55,810 nucleotides of DNA, from assembly GCF_004341885.1 (NCBI RefSeq), contig NZ_SLVX01000027.1, forward strand, positions 1-55,810. Reading direction: 5' to 3'. Position numbers and translations under genes: made by a program. Source of the DNA: Shinella granuli (GTDB taxonomy: Bacteria; Pseudomonadota; Alphaproteobacteria; Rhizobiales; Rhizobiaceae). Below are positions 16,585 to 24,646 of this stretch, in pieces. The notes below the pieces were generated by a model. That model was given only the letters and a program-made list of their open reading frames with translations, was not told the DNA's origin and searched no databases. Positions within the stretch are counted from its first letter, which is position 1. The number at the start of each line of letters is the position of its first letter.

Positions 16585-17844
16585 ATGGCTCTACCCTTTC
16601 CCGCCAGCGTCTCCGCGAACGACCGTTCCTATTCCTGGCCTCGCGTGTGTGCGATTGCGATCTGCCTTGACGGGTGCGAGCCTGCCTATCTGGATGCGGC
16701 GATTGCAGCGGGGCTGATGCCGGCGCTGGAGAAGATCAAGGCGAAGGGAACGGTGCGCATGGCGCATTCGGTGATCCCGAGCTTCACCAACCCGAACAAT
16801 CTGTCGATCGCGACGGGCAGGCCGCCCGCGGTGCACGGCATCTGCGGCAATTACCTCTACGACCCGGCGAGCGGCGAGGAGGTGATGATGAACGACCCGA
16901 AGTTCTTGCGCGCGGGAACCGTGTTCAAGGCATTTTACGATGCCGGGGCAAGGGTCGCGGTGGTGACGGCGAAGGACAAGCTGCGCGCGCTGCTCGGCCA
17001 TGGGCTGAAATATGACGAAGGCCGCGCGATCTGCTTTTCCTCGGAAAAGTCCGACAAGGCGACGAAGGACGACAATGGTATCGACGACGCCTCGGCGTGG
17101 CTGGGGCGGAAGGTGCCGGAGGTCTATTCGGCGGAACTGTCGGAATTCGTCTTTGCCGCCGGCGTCAAGCTGCTGAAGGAGTTTCGGCCGGACGTGATGT
17201 ATCTGACGACGACCGACTATGTGCAGCACAAATATGCGCCGGGGGTGAAGGAGGCCAACGCCTTCTACGAGATGTTTGATCGCTATCTGGCCGAACTCGA
17301 TGCGCTCGGCGCTGCGATTGTCGTCACCGCCGACCACGGCATGAAGCCGAAGCATCTGGCCGACGGCTCGCCCGATGTGATCTATGTGCAGGATGTGCTC
17401 GACGAATGGCTCGGCAAGGATGCGGCGCGGGTGATCCTGCCGATCACCGATCCTTATGTCGTCCATCACGGCGCGCTCGGCTCCTTCGCCACCGCCTATC
17501 TGCCGGAGGACGCCGACAGGGCTGACCTGATCGAAAAACTGGCGAAGCTTGACGGCATGACGGTGGTGCTTGGCCGCGAGGAGGCTTGCGCCCGTTTCGA
17601 ACTGCCGGAAGACCGCATCGGCGACATTGTCATGGTGTCGGGTGAGAACAAGACGCTCGGAACGTCCGAGCACCGCCACGACCTTGCGGCGCTGAACGAG
17701 CCGCTGCGCTCGCATGGCGGGCTCAGCGAGCAGGAGGTGCCGTTCATCGTCAACCGGGTGCTGCCGGACCTGCCGGATGCGCCGACTTTACGCAATTTCG
17801 ACGCCTTCTTCTACGCGACGCAGGCCGCGGCGCTCGCCGGTTGA
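16585..17844 (+). CDS. phnA: Phosphonoacetate hydrolase
   Basis: 419 residues from the ATG at 16585, with GAGGA seven bases upstream; the longer frame from 16537 has no such site. Catalytic residues fall at Asp 29, Thr 68, Asp 211, His 215, Asp 250, His 251 and His 377, the positions I recall for Sinorhizobium meliloti PhnA, plus TAKDKLR (Lys 130 and 132). The enzyme hydrolyses phosphonoacetate to acetate and phosphate using two zinc ions. It is followed 26 bases later by phnY, which supplies its substrate. Confidence 0.95.
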   Translation: MALPFPASVSANDRSYSWPRVCAIAICLDGCEPAYLDAAIAAGLMPALEKIKAKGTVRMAHSVIPSFTNPNNLSIATGRPPAVHGICGNYLYDPASGEEVMMNDPKFLRAGTVFKAFYDAGARVAVVTAKDKLRALLGHGLKYDEGRAICFSSEKSDKATKDDNGIDDASAWLGRKVPEVYSAELSEFVFAAGVKLLKEFRPDVMYLTTTDYVQHKYAPGVKEANAFYEMFDRYLAELDALGAAIVVTADHGMKPKHLADGSPDVIYVQDVLDEWLGKDAARVILPITDPYVVHHGALGSFATAYLPEDADRADLIEKLAKLDGMTVVLGREEACARFELPEDRIGDIVMVSGENKTLGTSEHRHDLAALNEPLRSHGGLSEQEVPFIVNRVLPDLPDAPTLRNFDAFFYATQAAALAG

Positions 17845-17870
17845 GCGGGTAGACGCGACAGGAGCAAGTC

Positions 17871-19337
17871 ATGACCCATTCCGACAATGACACGATCGGG
17901 GCCATAAAAGTGCGCCACGAGCCGATGCGGATCGCCGGCGAGAAGGTCGACGCCGAGGGCGTCGTCGAGGTGCGCTATCCGTGGAACGACACGGTGGTCG
18001 GCACCGTGCCGGCGGGCGGGGCCGAACATGCCCGCCGCGCCTTCCAGATCGCATCCTCCTACCAGCCGAAGCTCACCCGCTACGAGCGGCAGAAGATTTT
18101 GCTGAAGACCGCCGATCTGCTCGATGCGCGCAAGGAGGAAATCTCCGATCTCGTCACGCTGGAACTCGGCATCTCGAAGCAGGATTCGCTCTATGAGGTC
18201 GGCCGCGCCTTCGACGTCTTTACGCTTTCGGGGCAGTTGTGCCTGCTCGATGACGGCGAGATCTTCTCCTGCGACCTGACGCCCCACGGCAAGCAGCGCA
18301 AGATCTTCACCCTGCGCGAGCCGCTCAATGCGATCTCGGCGATCACGCCGTTCAACCATCCGCTCAACATGGTCTCGCACAAGGTCGCGCCGGCGATCGC
18401 CACCAACAACTGCATCGTCGTCAAGCCGACAGAACTGACGCCGATGACGGCACTGGTGCTGGCCGACATCCTCTATGAGGCGGGCCTGCCGCCTGAAATG
18501 CTCTCCGTCGTCACCGGCTGGCCGCAGGATATCGGCGACGAGATGATCACCAATCCGAACATCGACCTCATCACCTTCACCGGCGGGGTGCCTGTGGGCA
18601 AGATGATCGCGCAGAAGGCCGGCTACAAACGGCAGGTGCTGGAACTTGGCGGCAACGACCCGCTGATCATCCTCAACGATCTCGACGATGCCGACCTTGC
18701 CCGCGCTGCCGATCTCGCCGTCGCCGGTGCGACGAAGAATTCGGGCCAGCGCTGCACGGCGGTCAAGCGCATTCTTGTTCAGGAAAAGGTCGCCGACCGC
18801 TTCGTGCCGCTGGTGCTGGAGCGGGCGAAAAGGCTGAAGTTCGGCGATCCGATGGACCGCACCACGGATCTCGGCACGGTGGTGCATGAAAAGGCCGCCG
18901 CCCTGTTCGAAAAGCGCGTCCATATGGCGGCGGAGGCAGGCGCGGACATTCTCTACCATCCCGGCCGCAACGGCGCGCTGTTGCCGCCGATCGTCGTCGA
19001 CAAGGTTCCGCATGCATCCGAACTCGTCATGGAAGAAACCTTCGGCCCCATCGTTCCGATCATCCGCGCGCCGGACGACGACGAGGCGCTGATCGCGCTT
19101 TCCAACTCGACCGCCTTCGGCCTGTCGTCGGGCGTATGCACCAACGACTTCCGCCGGATGCAGAAATACATCGCCGGACTGAAGGTCGGCACCGTCAACA
19201 TCTGGGAGGTTCCCGGCTACCGCATCGAGATGAGCCCCTTCGGCGGCATCAAGGACTCAGGCAACGGCTACAAGGAAGGCGTCATCGAAGCCATGAAGTC
19301 CTTCACAAACGTCAAGACATTCTCGCTGCCGTGGTGA
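17871..19337 (+). CDS. phnY: Phosphonoacetaldehyde dehydrogenase
   Basis: 488 residues of the aldehyde dehydrogenase superfamily, with AGGAG before the ATG. Catalytic Cys 295 (GQRCTA), Glu 258 (LELGGND) and Lys 185 (VVKP) are present. Arg 112, His 163 and Arg 294 correspond, at a constant offset of four, to the phosphonate-binding residues known for S. meliloti PhnY. It oxidises phosphonoacetaldehyde to phosphonoacetate with NAD and is co-transcribed with phnA. General aldehyde dehydrogenases lack this set of basic residues, so the specific name is well supported. Confidence 0.93.
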   Translation: MTHSDNDTIGAIKVRHEPMRIAGEKVDAEGVVEVRYPWNDTVVGTVPAGGAEHARRAFQIASSYQPKLTRYERQKILLKTADLLDARKEEISDLVTLELGISKQDSLYEVGRAFDVFTLSGQLCLLDDGEIFSCDLTPHGKQRKIFTLREPLNAISAITPFNHPLNMVSHKVAPAIATNNCIVVKPTELTPMTALVLADILYEAGLPPEMLSVVTGWPQDIGDEMITNPNIDLITFTGGVPVGKMIAQKAGYKRQVLELGGNDPLIILNDLDDADLARAADLAVAGATKNSGQRCTAVKRILVQEKVADRFVPLVLERAKRLKFGDPMDRTTDLGTVVHEKAAALFEKRVHMAAEAGADILYHPGRNGALLPPIVVDKVPHASELVMEETFGPIVPIIRAPDDDEALIALSNSTAFGLSSGVCTNDFRRMQKYIAGLKVGTVNIWEVPGYRIEMSPFGGIKDSGNGYKEGVIEAMKSFTNVKTFSLPW

Positions 19338-19356
19338 AAACGCCGCCGATCCTGCC

Positions 19357-21018
19357 ATGAGCGGCTCTGTCGTCCTGATCCACCTTGCGGGCGCGGTTGC
19401 GCTTTTGCTTTGGGCGACGCGCATGGTGCGCACCGGCGTCGAGCGCGCCTATGGCGACGTGTTGCGGCGCAAGCTGCGCGGTACGCTGAAAAACCCGCTC
19501 GCCGCCACCGGGGCCGGTGCTGGCCTTGCCATCGCCTTCCAGAGTTCCACCGCCGTCGCCCTTCTCGTTGGCTCCTTCGTCGGTTCCGGCATCGTCGGCG
19601 CGGCCGCTGGCCTCATTGCCGTTCTCGGCGCGGATCTCGGCTCGGCCTTCGTCGTCAAGCTGCTCTCCTTCGACCTGTCGCTGCTGGTGCCCGTCGCCAT
19701 CTTCTGCGGCACCGCCATCTTCCTTGCCACCGAGCGCCGCGCCTGGCGTCAGTTCGGCCGCATCCTCGTCGGCGTCGGCCTGCTGCTTTTGTCGCTGCAA
19801 CTGATCGGCTCGGCCTCCGAGCCGCTGCGTGAAAGCCGCATCCTGCCCGTCGTCATCAACTATCTGTCCGGCGACGCCGTCACCGCCTTCCTCATCGCCG
19901 CCGTGATGACATGGCTGTTCCATTCCAGCGTCGCCTTCATCCTGCTGGTGGTCGCGCTCGCCGCGCGCGGTCTGATCCCGGCCGAACTCGGCGTCGTCAT
20001 GGTGCTGGGCGCCAATCTCGGTGGCGGGCTGATCGCCGCGATGCTGTCGCGCACCATGCCGCCGCCAAGCCGCACCGTGCCCTTCGGCAATCTTGTCGTG
20101 CGCGGCCTTGGCGCGCTGGTCGCGCTTGCCGCTCTCGTCTGGTTCGCCCCCTCGCTGGGCCGGCTCGGCTCGACCGCCCCGTTGCAGATCGTCCACGCCC
20201 ACATCGCCTTCAACGTCGCGCTGGTGATCGCGGGCATGCCGCTCGCCGGCCTCGTCACCCGCGCCATCGACCGCGCGCTCAATGCCAGCGCCACGACGGC
20301 GGCGACGCTGGAGGACCGCGAGGCAAGCGCCCTCGACCCCGACGCGCTCAACGCGCCGTCCCGCGCGCTCGCCAACGTCACCCGCGCCGTCGTCGGCGTC
20401 TGCGAGACCGTCGAGGTGATGCTGAAGAACATCATGGAGCTTTACGAGGAGCCCGACCGCGCCCGCATGGACGCGCTCGCTGCCCTCGACGACAGGGTCG
20501 ATCGCAAGCATGCCGCGATCAAGCTCTATCTCGCCCGCATCGCGCCCGAGCAGATGAGCGAAGAAGACGTCCACCGCACCCGCGAACTGCTCGACGCCTG
20601 CGTGCGCCTCGAACAGGTCGGCGACATCGTCACCCGCAACATGCTCGCCCATGTGAAGAAGAAGCTCGACCGCGGCCTGACCTTCACCCCGGAAGGCTGG
20701 CGCGAACTGTCCAACCTGCATGCCTCGGTGCTCAACAACGCCCGCCTCGCCTTCAACGTCCTGATCTCGCGCGACATCGCCACCGCGCAGGAACTGGTGC
20801 GCGAAAAAGACCGCATGCGCAACCTTGAGCGCGACACCAGCCAAAGGCATTTCGAGCGGCTGCGCGAGGGCGCGAAGAAGAGCCTTGAAACCAGCTCGCT
20901 TCACCTCGACACGATCCGCGATCTCAAGCAGATCAACTCCCTGCTCGCCTCGATCGCCTATCCCGTCCTCGAAGAGCACGGCCTCCTGCGAGGGACGAGG
21001 CTCGCGGCGGCGGAGTAG
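19357..21018 (+). CDS. Na/Pi cotransporter family protein with PhoU-like C-terminus
   Basis: 553 residues. Eight or so membrane segments fill the first 310 residues, with the paired family motifs GAGLAIAFQSSTAVALLVGSF-like (QSSTA near 60) and WLFHSSVAFILL (near 185). The rest is a helical PhoU-like region (about 340-540). Members move phosphate with sodium, often outward in bacteria. It follows phnY by 19 bases, so the operon may export or balance the phosphate released by PhnA. A short hairpin (21019-21037) follows the stop. Confidence 0.88.
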   Translation: MSGSVVLIHLAGAVALLLWATRMVRTGVERAYGDVLRRKLRGTLKNPLAATGAGAGLAIAFQSSTAVALLVGSFVGSGIVGAAAGLIAVLGADLGSAFVVKLLSFDLSLLVPVAIFCGTAIFLATERRAWRQFGRILVGVGLLLLSLQLIGSASEPLRESRILPVVINYLSGDAVTAFLIAAVMTWLFHSSVAFILLVVALAARGLIPAELGVVMVLGANLGGGLIAAMLSRTMPPPSRTVPFGNLVVRGLGALVALAALVWFAPSLGRLGSTAPLQIVHAHIAFNVALVIAGMPLAGLVTRAIDRALNASATTAATLEDREASALDPDALNAPSRALANVTRAVVGVCETVEVMLKNIMELYEEPDRARMDALAALDDRVDRKHAAIKLYLARIAPEQMSEEDVHRTRELLDACVRLEQVGDIVTRNMLAHVKKKLDRGLTFTPEGWRELSNLHASVLNNARLAFNVLISRDIATAQELVREKDRMRNLERDTSQRHFERLREGAKKSLETSSLHLDTIRDLKQINSLLASIAYPVLEEHGLLRGTRLAAAE

Positions 21019-21150
21019 GCTGGAGCATTGATCCAGCAAGTTTACATGCATAAATTATATATCTTGCATTAAACTAGTCGCTCACGCGATCCCTGACCCT
21101 TCGCCGCTCAGGTGCGGACACCTTTCGTCAGAATCGAAAGGAGACTTCAA

Positions 21151-21366
21151 ATGGATACGACGCAAGCGCTCATGCTCATCGCCAGGCTTGCCGGCTTCAG
21201 GCATCTCGTACGAAACAACCGCTTCGGCTGCGACAGCGATCTCGCCCGTATGGCGCATGACAATGTTATCGCAGTGCTCGACAGCTACCAGGGTGAACTC
21301 GCCGAGCTGATCCAGCGCCATAAATTCCCGCTACGCCGCGGTCTACTATCGGCCGAGGGAACGTAG
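21151..21366 (+). CDS. Small hypothetical protein
   Basis: 71 residues from an ATG with AAAGGAG seven bases upstream, which makes a real gene likely. It begins MDTTQALMLIARLAGFRHL and is mixed helical, with no membrane segment, signal or motif I recognise. It is a single gene facing the thermonuclease-traG operon, with a strong hairpin between them. Confidence 0.55.
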   Translation: MDTTQALMLIARLAGFRHLVRNNRFGCDSDLARMAHDNVIAVLDSYQGELAELIQRHKFPLRRGLLSAEGT

Positions 21367-21431
21367 CGCTGTGCCTGACAAGGAAATCGAACCTTTCGAT
21401 CCTGATCCCGAAATCCCATGGTGAGAACTTT

Positions 21432-21459
21432 TGGGAAGGCGGCTTCAGTCGCCTTCCCA
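21432..21459 (+). terminator. Hairpin between convergent genes
   Basis: TGGGAAGGCG and CGCCTTCCCA form a perfect 10-bp stem with an eight-base loop, followed by TTTCG on the plus strand. It lies between the small plus-strand gene and the end of the minus-strand tra operon and could act in both directions. Confidence 0.65.
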
Positions 21460-21481
21460 TTTCGCTGAGCGCCGCAACCGA

Positions 21482-22000
21482 CTAACCAGGTTCATCAGCG
21501 AAACACCAGCCATGGCGTGACGCACTCCAAGGCCTCGCGAGACCCTCGCGCACGAGGGTCTCACCGATCGAGGTGTCATCCCGCGCCACGATACGCAGCT
21601 TGCGGCCATAACGGTCCTCGTCCCGCCATCCCGTAAGCAACGAGAATGAGCCGGCATTGAGCATATCGAGCAGCCGGTTCCTGGCAGCGATACCGGCCTG
21701 CCGCTCGCCGGCGCATTGCGGTTGGGAAATCTCCGGTGCATCGATGTCGGCAATGCGGATTTTGATACCCTCGAACCAGAAAGTGTCACCATCGACAACG
21801 CAATTGGCCCGGATCGGACCCGCGCAGAGCGTGAACTTGGCACGATGCGGATCGGGTGCCGGCGACGGATATAAGATCGGGCGAAAAGTCTCCAACGTCA
21901 GCTTGCGTTCGGGTCGGCCGAACTCGTCGCTGGTGATGACATGGGCGACACCGCCAAGCAGAAGCGCGGTAACGCCGAGGGCGATCGTTCTCGCCCTCAT
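21482..22000 (-). CDS. Thermonuclease (SNase-like) family protein
   Basis: 172 residues from the ATG at 22000, which overlaps the traG stop as ATGA. An N-terminal hydrophobic segment (residues 5-22) suggests export or anchoring. The SNase fold motifs are VVDGDTFWFEGIKIRIADIDAPE (about 68-90, outline), with the catalytic Arg and Asp, and DRYGRKL near 128. It is translationally coupled to the conjugation genes. A role in clearing DNA at the cell surface during transfer is conceivable but unproven. Confidence 0.85.
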   Translation of the reverse strand: MRARTIALGVTALLLGGVAHVITSDEFGRPERKLTLETFRPILYPSPAPDPHRAKFTLCAGPIRANCVVDGDTFWFEGIKIRIADIDAPEISQPQCAGERQAGIAARNRLLDMLNAGSFSLLTGWRDEDRYGRKLRIVARDDTSIGETLVREGLARPWSASRHGWCFADEPG

Positions 22001-23922
22001 CACGGCTTTCCCTCCCGGTGGAACCTGTTCTGTCCGGTCACTGCTTTCATGTCGTCGCGCCGGAACCAGATCGCGCGGCCGCAGCGCAGCGGCGCATTGC
22101 CGGCGGTGAAGACGATCTGCTCGTCACCGCGCATGCGCAGCACCTCGTCGGGCAGGATTAATGGCCTGGCTGCGAGTTGCTTCGACCGCGTTCTAGACGA
22201 TCCCGACATTGCCGAGGACCGGCTGAGCTGGTCGACCTCGACCGTGGTGTTGCCGCAACGCCGGGAGATGTAGTCGGCGGTCTCGGGATCATTGATCGCC
22301 GCGAACGACACCCAGGACGCACTCTCGAACCATTTCGAGGTTGCGTCGCGCCCACCATAGGTTTCGCGCATCTGGCCAATCGACTGGAACAGTAGCACGA
22401 GGCTGATGCCATATTTGCGCCCGGCATCCCGCGCAGTTTCGAGTATTCGCAGATAGCCGAGGCGGGCGACTTCATCGAGCAGGAACAGCGTTCGTCCCGC
22501 AACCTCGCCGTTGCGGTTGTAGATGGCGTTGAGCAACGCACCGATGATGGTGCGCGCCAGACCCGGATGCGTCTCCAGCGTCTTGAGATCGAGATTGACG
22601 AAGATGTCGGTCTTGCCCTCAGCGATGGCGTCGGTCGAAAAATTCGAGCCTGATACCAGCGCCGCATAATTCGGATAGCTCAGCCAGTGCGTTTCCTTGA
22701 CGGCGTTGGCATAGACGCCAGAAAACGTTTCGGGAGTCATGGCAATGAAGGGCGCGACGTTCTCCTTGACGAAGTTGGATTCGGAATTGTCGTAGATCCT
22801 CTGCAGCCGTTCGCGCAGCTTGGGTTCAGGTTCGGAAAGGTTCGCCCGCATCTGCCGCAAATGCTGGTCTTCCTTTTCCGTATGTCCTGACAGACAAACG
22901 TCCGCAATCAGCGCGGTGATGAGCTGCAGCGCTGAAGCGCGGAAGAAGTCGTCACGGATCGAGGTCGAGCGTCCGGTATCGGTCACCACCCAACTGGCGA
23001 CTGCGACGACGTCTTCTTCCTTCGTGCTGCCGAAGCGGCCGATCCAGTCGAGGACGTTGAAGCCAGTCTTTGGGCTCTTTGGATCGAGCACAAAGACATC
23101 GCGGCCAGCGCTGCGCCGGTGTGCGATGACCATTGGCGCAACCTCGTTCGACGGATCGAGCGCAACCAGAGAGCCACCCCATTTCAGGGCTGTGGGGATG
23201 GTGACGCTGGTCGTCTTGAAGCCACCTGAACCGGCGAAGACCAGACCGTGCGTCGAGCCAAAGGTTGTGTCGAAGCAGAGCAAAGGCGACTTACCGCCTG
23301 CGCCCCATGTCTCGGGATCATCGGCACGAAAACCACGATCTGCAACCACATCCTTGTCGACACGATAGGCTTCTCCGACAACGATGCCGCCGGCGGCAGG
23401 GAACAGCCGTTTTGCTTCATTGCGGCCCATCCATTCGGCTTCGCCGTGGATGGCGCGCTTGCCGCTAAGACGCCGTGGGGCGGTAGCCGCAAAGGCGGCA
23501 TTGCCTCGGATGGCGACGCGCAGCGCGAACCCGGCCGTGATGAACGACGCCAGCCCGCCAATGGCGGTGCCGGGGTCGAGATAGGCAGTGATACTGCTTC
23601 CCGCTGGAAGCGCATCAGCAAAGGATGCGAGCCGGACGATCTCCTGGATCATGGCAATGGCCAAGACCGCAGTCGCCCCGGCCGCCACGCCCGCCCCGGC
23701 ATAACGGATGGCGGTCGCGCCCTTGGCTGCAAACAGAAAGACGATGCCAGCTCCCGCCGCTGCGATATAGGGCAGGGCGATGCCCACCCGCGCAAGGGCG
23801 AGACGGGCATCCTGCGTGGTTCCAAAATCCGCCGTCCACTGCTCGATGCCGGTCAGCAAGGCGAGCGCGCCGATCATCAGGACGGCGGGCGTGATGGTCA
23901 ATGCGGCTCTAGTCGGATTCAC
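22000..23922 (-). CDS. traG: Type IV secretion coupling protein TraG (VirD4 family)
   Basis: About 640 residues from a GTG at 23922 (reading [15 protein letters not shown]), overlapping the traD end by 14 bases; longer readings run back into traD. Two pairs of N-terminal membrane helices anchor it. The Walker A region is [11 protein letters not shown] and Walker B is [12 protein letters not shown]. It links the relaxosome at oriT to the Trb channel and powers DNA transfer. The order traC-traD-traG is that of Agrobacterium Ti plasmids. Confidence 0.95.
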   Translation of the reverse strand: MNPTRAALTITPAVLMIGALALLTGIEQWTADFGTTQDARLALARVGIALPYIAAAGAGIVFLFAAKGATAIRYAGAGVAAGATAVLAIAMIQEIVRLASFADALPAGSSITAYLDPGTAIGGLASFITAGFALRVAIRGNAAFAATAPRRLSGKRAIHGEAEWMGRNEAKRLFPAAGGIVVGEAYRVDKDVVADRGFRADDPETWGAGGKSPLLCFDTTFGSTHGLVFAGSGGFKTTSVTIPTALKWGGSLVALDPSNEVAPMVIAHRRSAGRDVFVLDPKSPKTGFNVLDWIGRFGSTKEEDVVAVASWVVTDTGRSTSIRDDFFRASALQLITALIADVCLSGHTEKEDQHLRQMRANLSEPEPKLRERLQRIYDNSESNFVKENVAPFIAMTPETFSGVYANAVKETHWLSYPNYAALVSGSNFSTDAIAEGKTDIFVNLDLKTLETHPGLARTIIGALLNAIYNRNGEVAGRTLFLLDEVARLGYLRILETARDAGRKYGISLVLLFQSIGQMRETYGGRDATSKWFESASWVSFAAINDPETADYISRRCGNTTVEVDQLSRSSAMSGSSRTRSKQLAARPLILPDEVLRMRGDEQIVFTAGNAPLRCGRAIWFRRDDMKAVTGQNRFHREGKP

Positions 23923-24115
23923 GGCCAAAGGCCTTCTCCCCGATCTCGGTGAGCCGCGCACGCTCGGCCTCGTCGCCTTTGATGCGCTGCCTGGCATCGA
24001 TGAGAAGACCCATCAGCAGGGCGCGCTTTTCATAGCGCAGTCCCGCTTTTGCGATCAGGCCGCCCAGCGCGATCTTCTCACGGGTGTCCTTCTTTCTTGC
24101 CTCAGTCGTTTCCAT
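23909..24115 (-). CDS. traD: Conjugal transfer protein TraD
   Basis: 68 residues starting [19 protein letters not shown] at the ATG 24115, with GGAG nearby. The sequence ([20 protein letters not shown]) is typical of the small TraD of Ti-type plasmids, unrelated to F-plasmid TraD. It is an accessory relaxosome component encoded between traC and traG. Confidence 0.9.
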   Translation of the reverse strand: METTEARKKDTREKIALGGLIAKAGLRYEKRALLMGLLIDARQRIKGDEAERARLTEIGEKAFGRESD

Positions 24116-24128
24116 CTGTTTTCTCCTT

Positions 24129-24389
24129 TCAAGCTGGGTCAGCCTGCCCCGCAGCCGGGCCAGACGTGACCGGCGCGATCGCCGGCCTGCCGCGCCCGCT
24201 TCCCTTGCGAAACTTGCCCACAATCTCCTCGAGCGCTGCAACGAGATCGCTGTCGTCGATCTCGATTTCGCCGAGCCCCGCCTTGAGCGCGAGCCGGCCG
24301 ATGCGCTCGGCCTCGCGGGTCTCGGCCTGCTTTAGTTGCTCCTGGAGTTTGGCAATTTCCGCCCTGATCCGTGACGATGGCTTCTTCAT
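24129..24389 (-). CDS. traC: Conjugal transfer protein TraC
   Basis: 86 residues, beginning [20 protein letters not shown], with an N-terminal coiled-coil and a basic C-terminal part ([13 protein letters not shown]). This is the small TraC of rhizobial plasmids, which helps process oriT. It is the first gene of the traCDG operon and diverges from traA across oriT. Confidence 0.9.
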   Translation of the reverse strand: MKKPSSRIRAEIAKLQEQLKQAETREAERIGRLALKAGLGEIEIDDSDLVAALEEIVGKFRKGSGRGRPAIAPVTSGPAAGQADPA

Positions 24390-24461
24390 TCCGATTACTC
24401 CTCTTGACCCGCTTGCTATTTGGCAGGGCCCAAGATTGGCCCGGGATCGCGTTTTGCGCGA

Positions 24462-24479
24462 CCCGGCATAAATGCGGGG
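24462..24479. promoter_or_regulatory. 18-bp palindrome in the traC-traA divergent region
   Basis: CCCGGCATAAATGCGGGG is a near-perfect palindrome (one mismatched pair) centred about 81 bases upstream of traC. An almost identical copy precedes trbB at 45693-45710. The length and placement match those of tra boxes bound by TraR on Ti plasmids, although the sequence differs. It is a candidate TraR operator. Confidence 0.5.
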
Positions 24480-24511
24480 TCGGCGCAGCCGACACTTCCT
24501 GAGATGATCCC

Positions 24512-24572
24512 GGCGTTCCGAAGGAATGCCTCCAAGGGCGCAATTATACGTCGCTGGCGCGACGCGTTGCTT
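24512..24572 (+). other. oriT: Origin of transfer (oriT), Ti/RSF1010-like
   Basis: The core CCAAGGGCGCAATTATACG (24532-24550), continuing into the 6-bp inverted repeat CGTCGC-TGGC-GCGACG (24549-24564), matches the oriT of Agrobacterium Ti-type plasmids between traC and traA. An 8-bp hairpin GGCGTTCC-GAA-GGAATGCC (24512-24530) abuts it. The nick should lie in the GGGCGCAATTA part by analogy. Other hairpins lie upstream (24443-24493). Confidence 0.85.
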
Positions 24573-24646
24573 CGCCGGCCGGGATGCCGGGTCGCGGCAT
24601 TTCCTTCGGACTGGTCATGTCGACCGGAAGAGGGAGCCTGTCACCA

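Noticed and set aside
17811-19013. 400-codon minus-strand open frame
   Set aside because: It is antisense to phnY, which has all catalytic residues.
19312-21051. 579-codon minus-strand open frame
   Set aside because: It is antisense to the Na/Pi cotransporter, is highly charged and low-complexity, and has no family pattern.
24390-24646. Classical Agrobacterium tra box (ATGTGCAGATCTGCACAT)
   Set aside because: I looked for it before traC, traA, trbB, traR and traM and found no match; only the different 18-bp palindrome is present.
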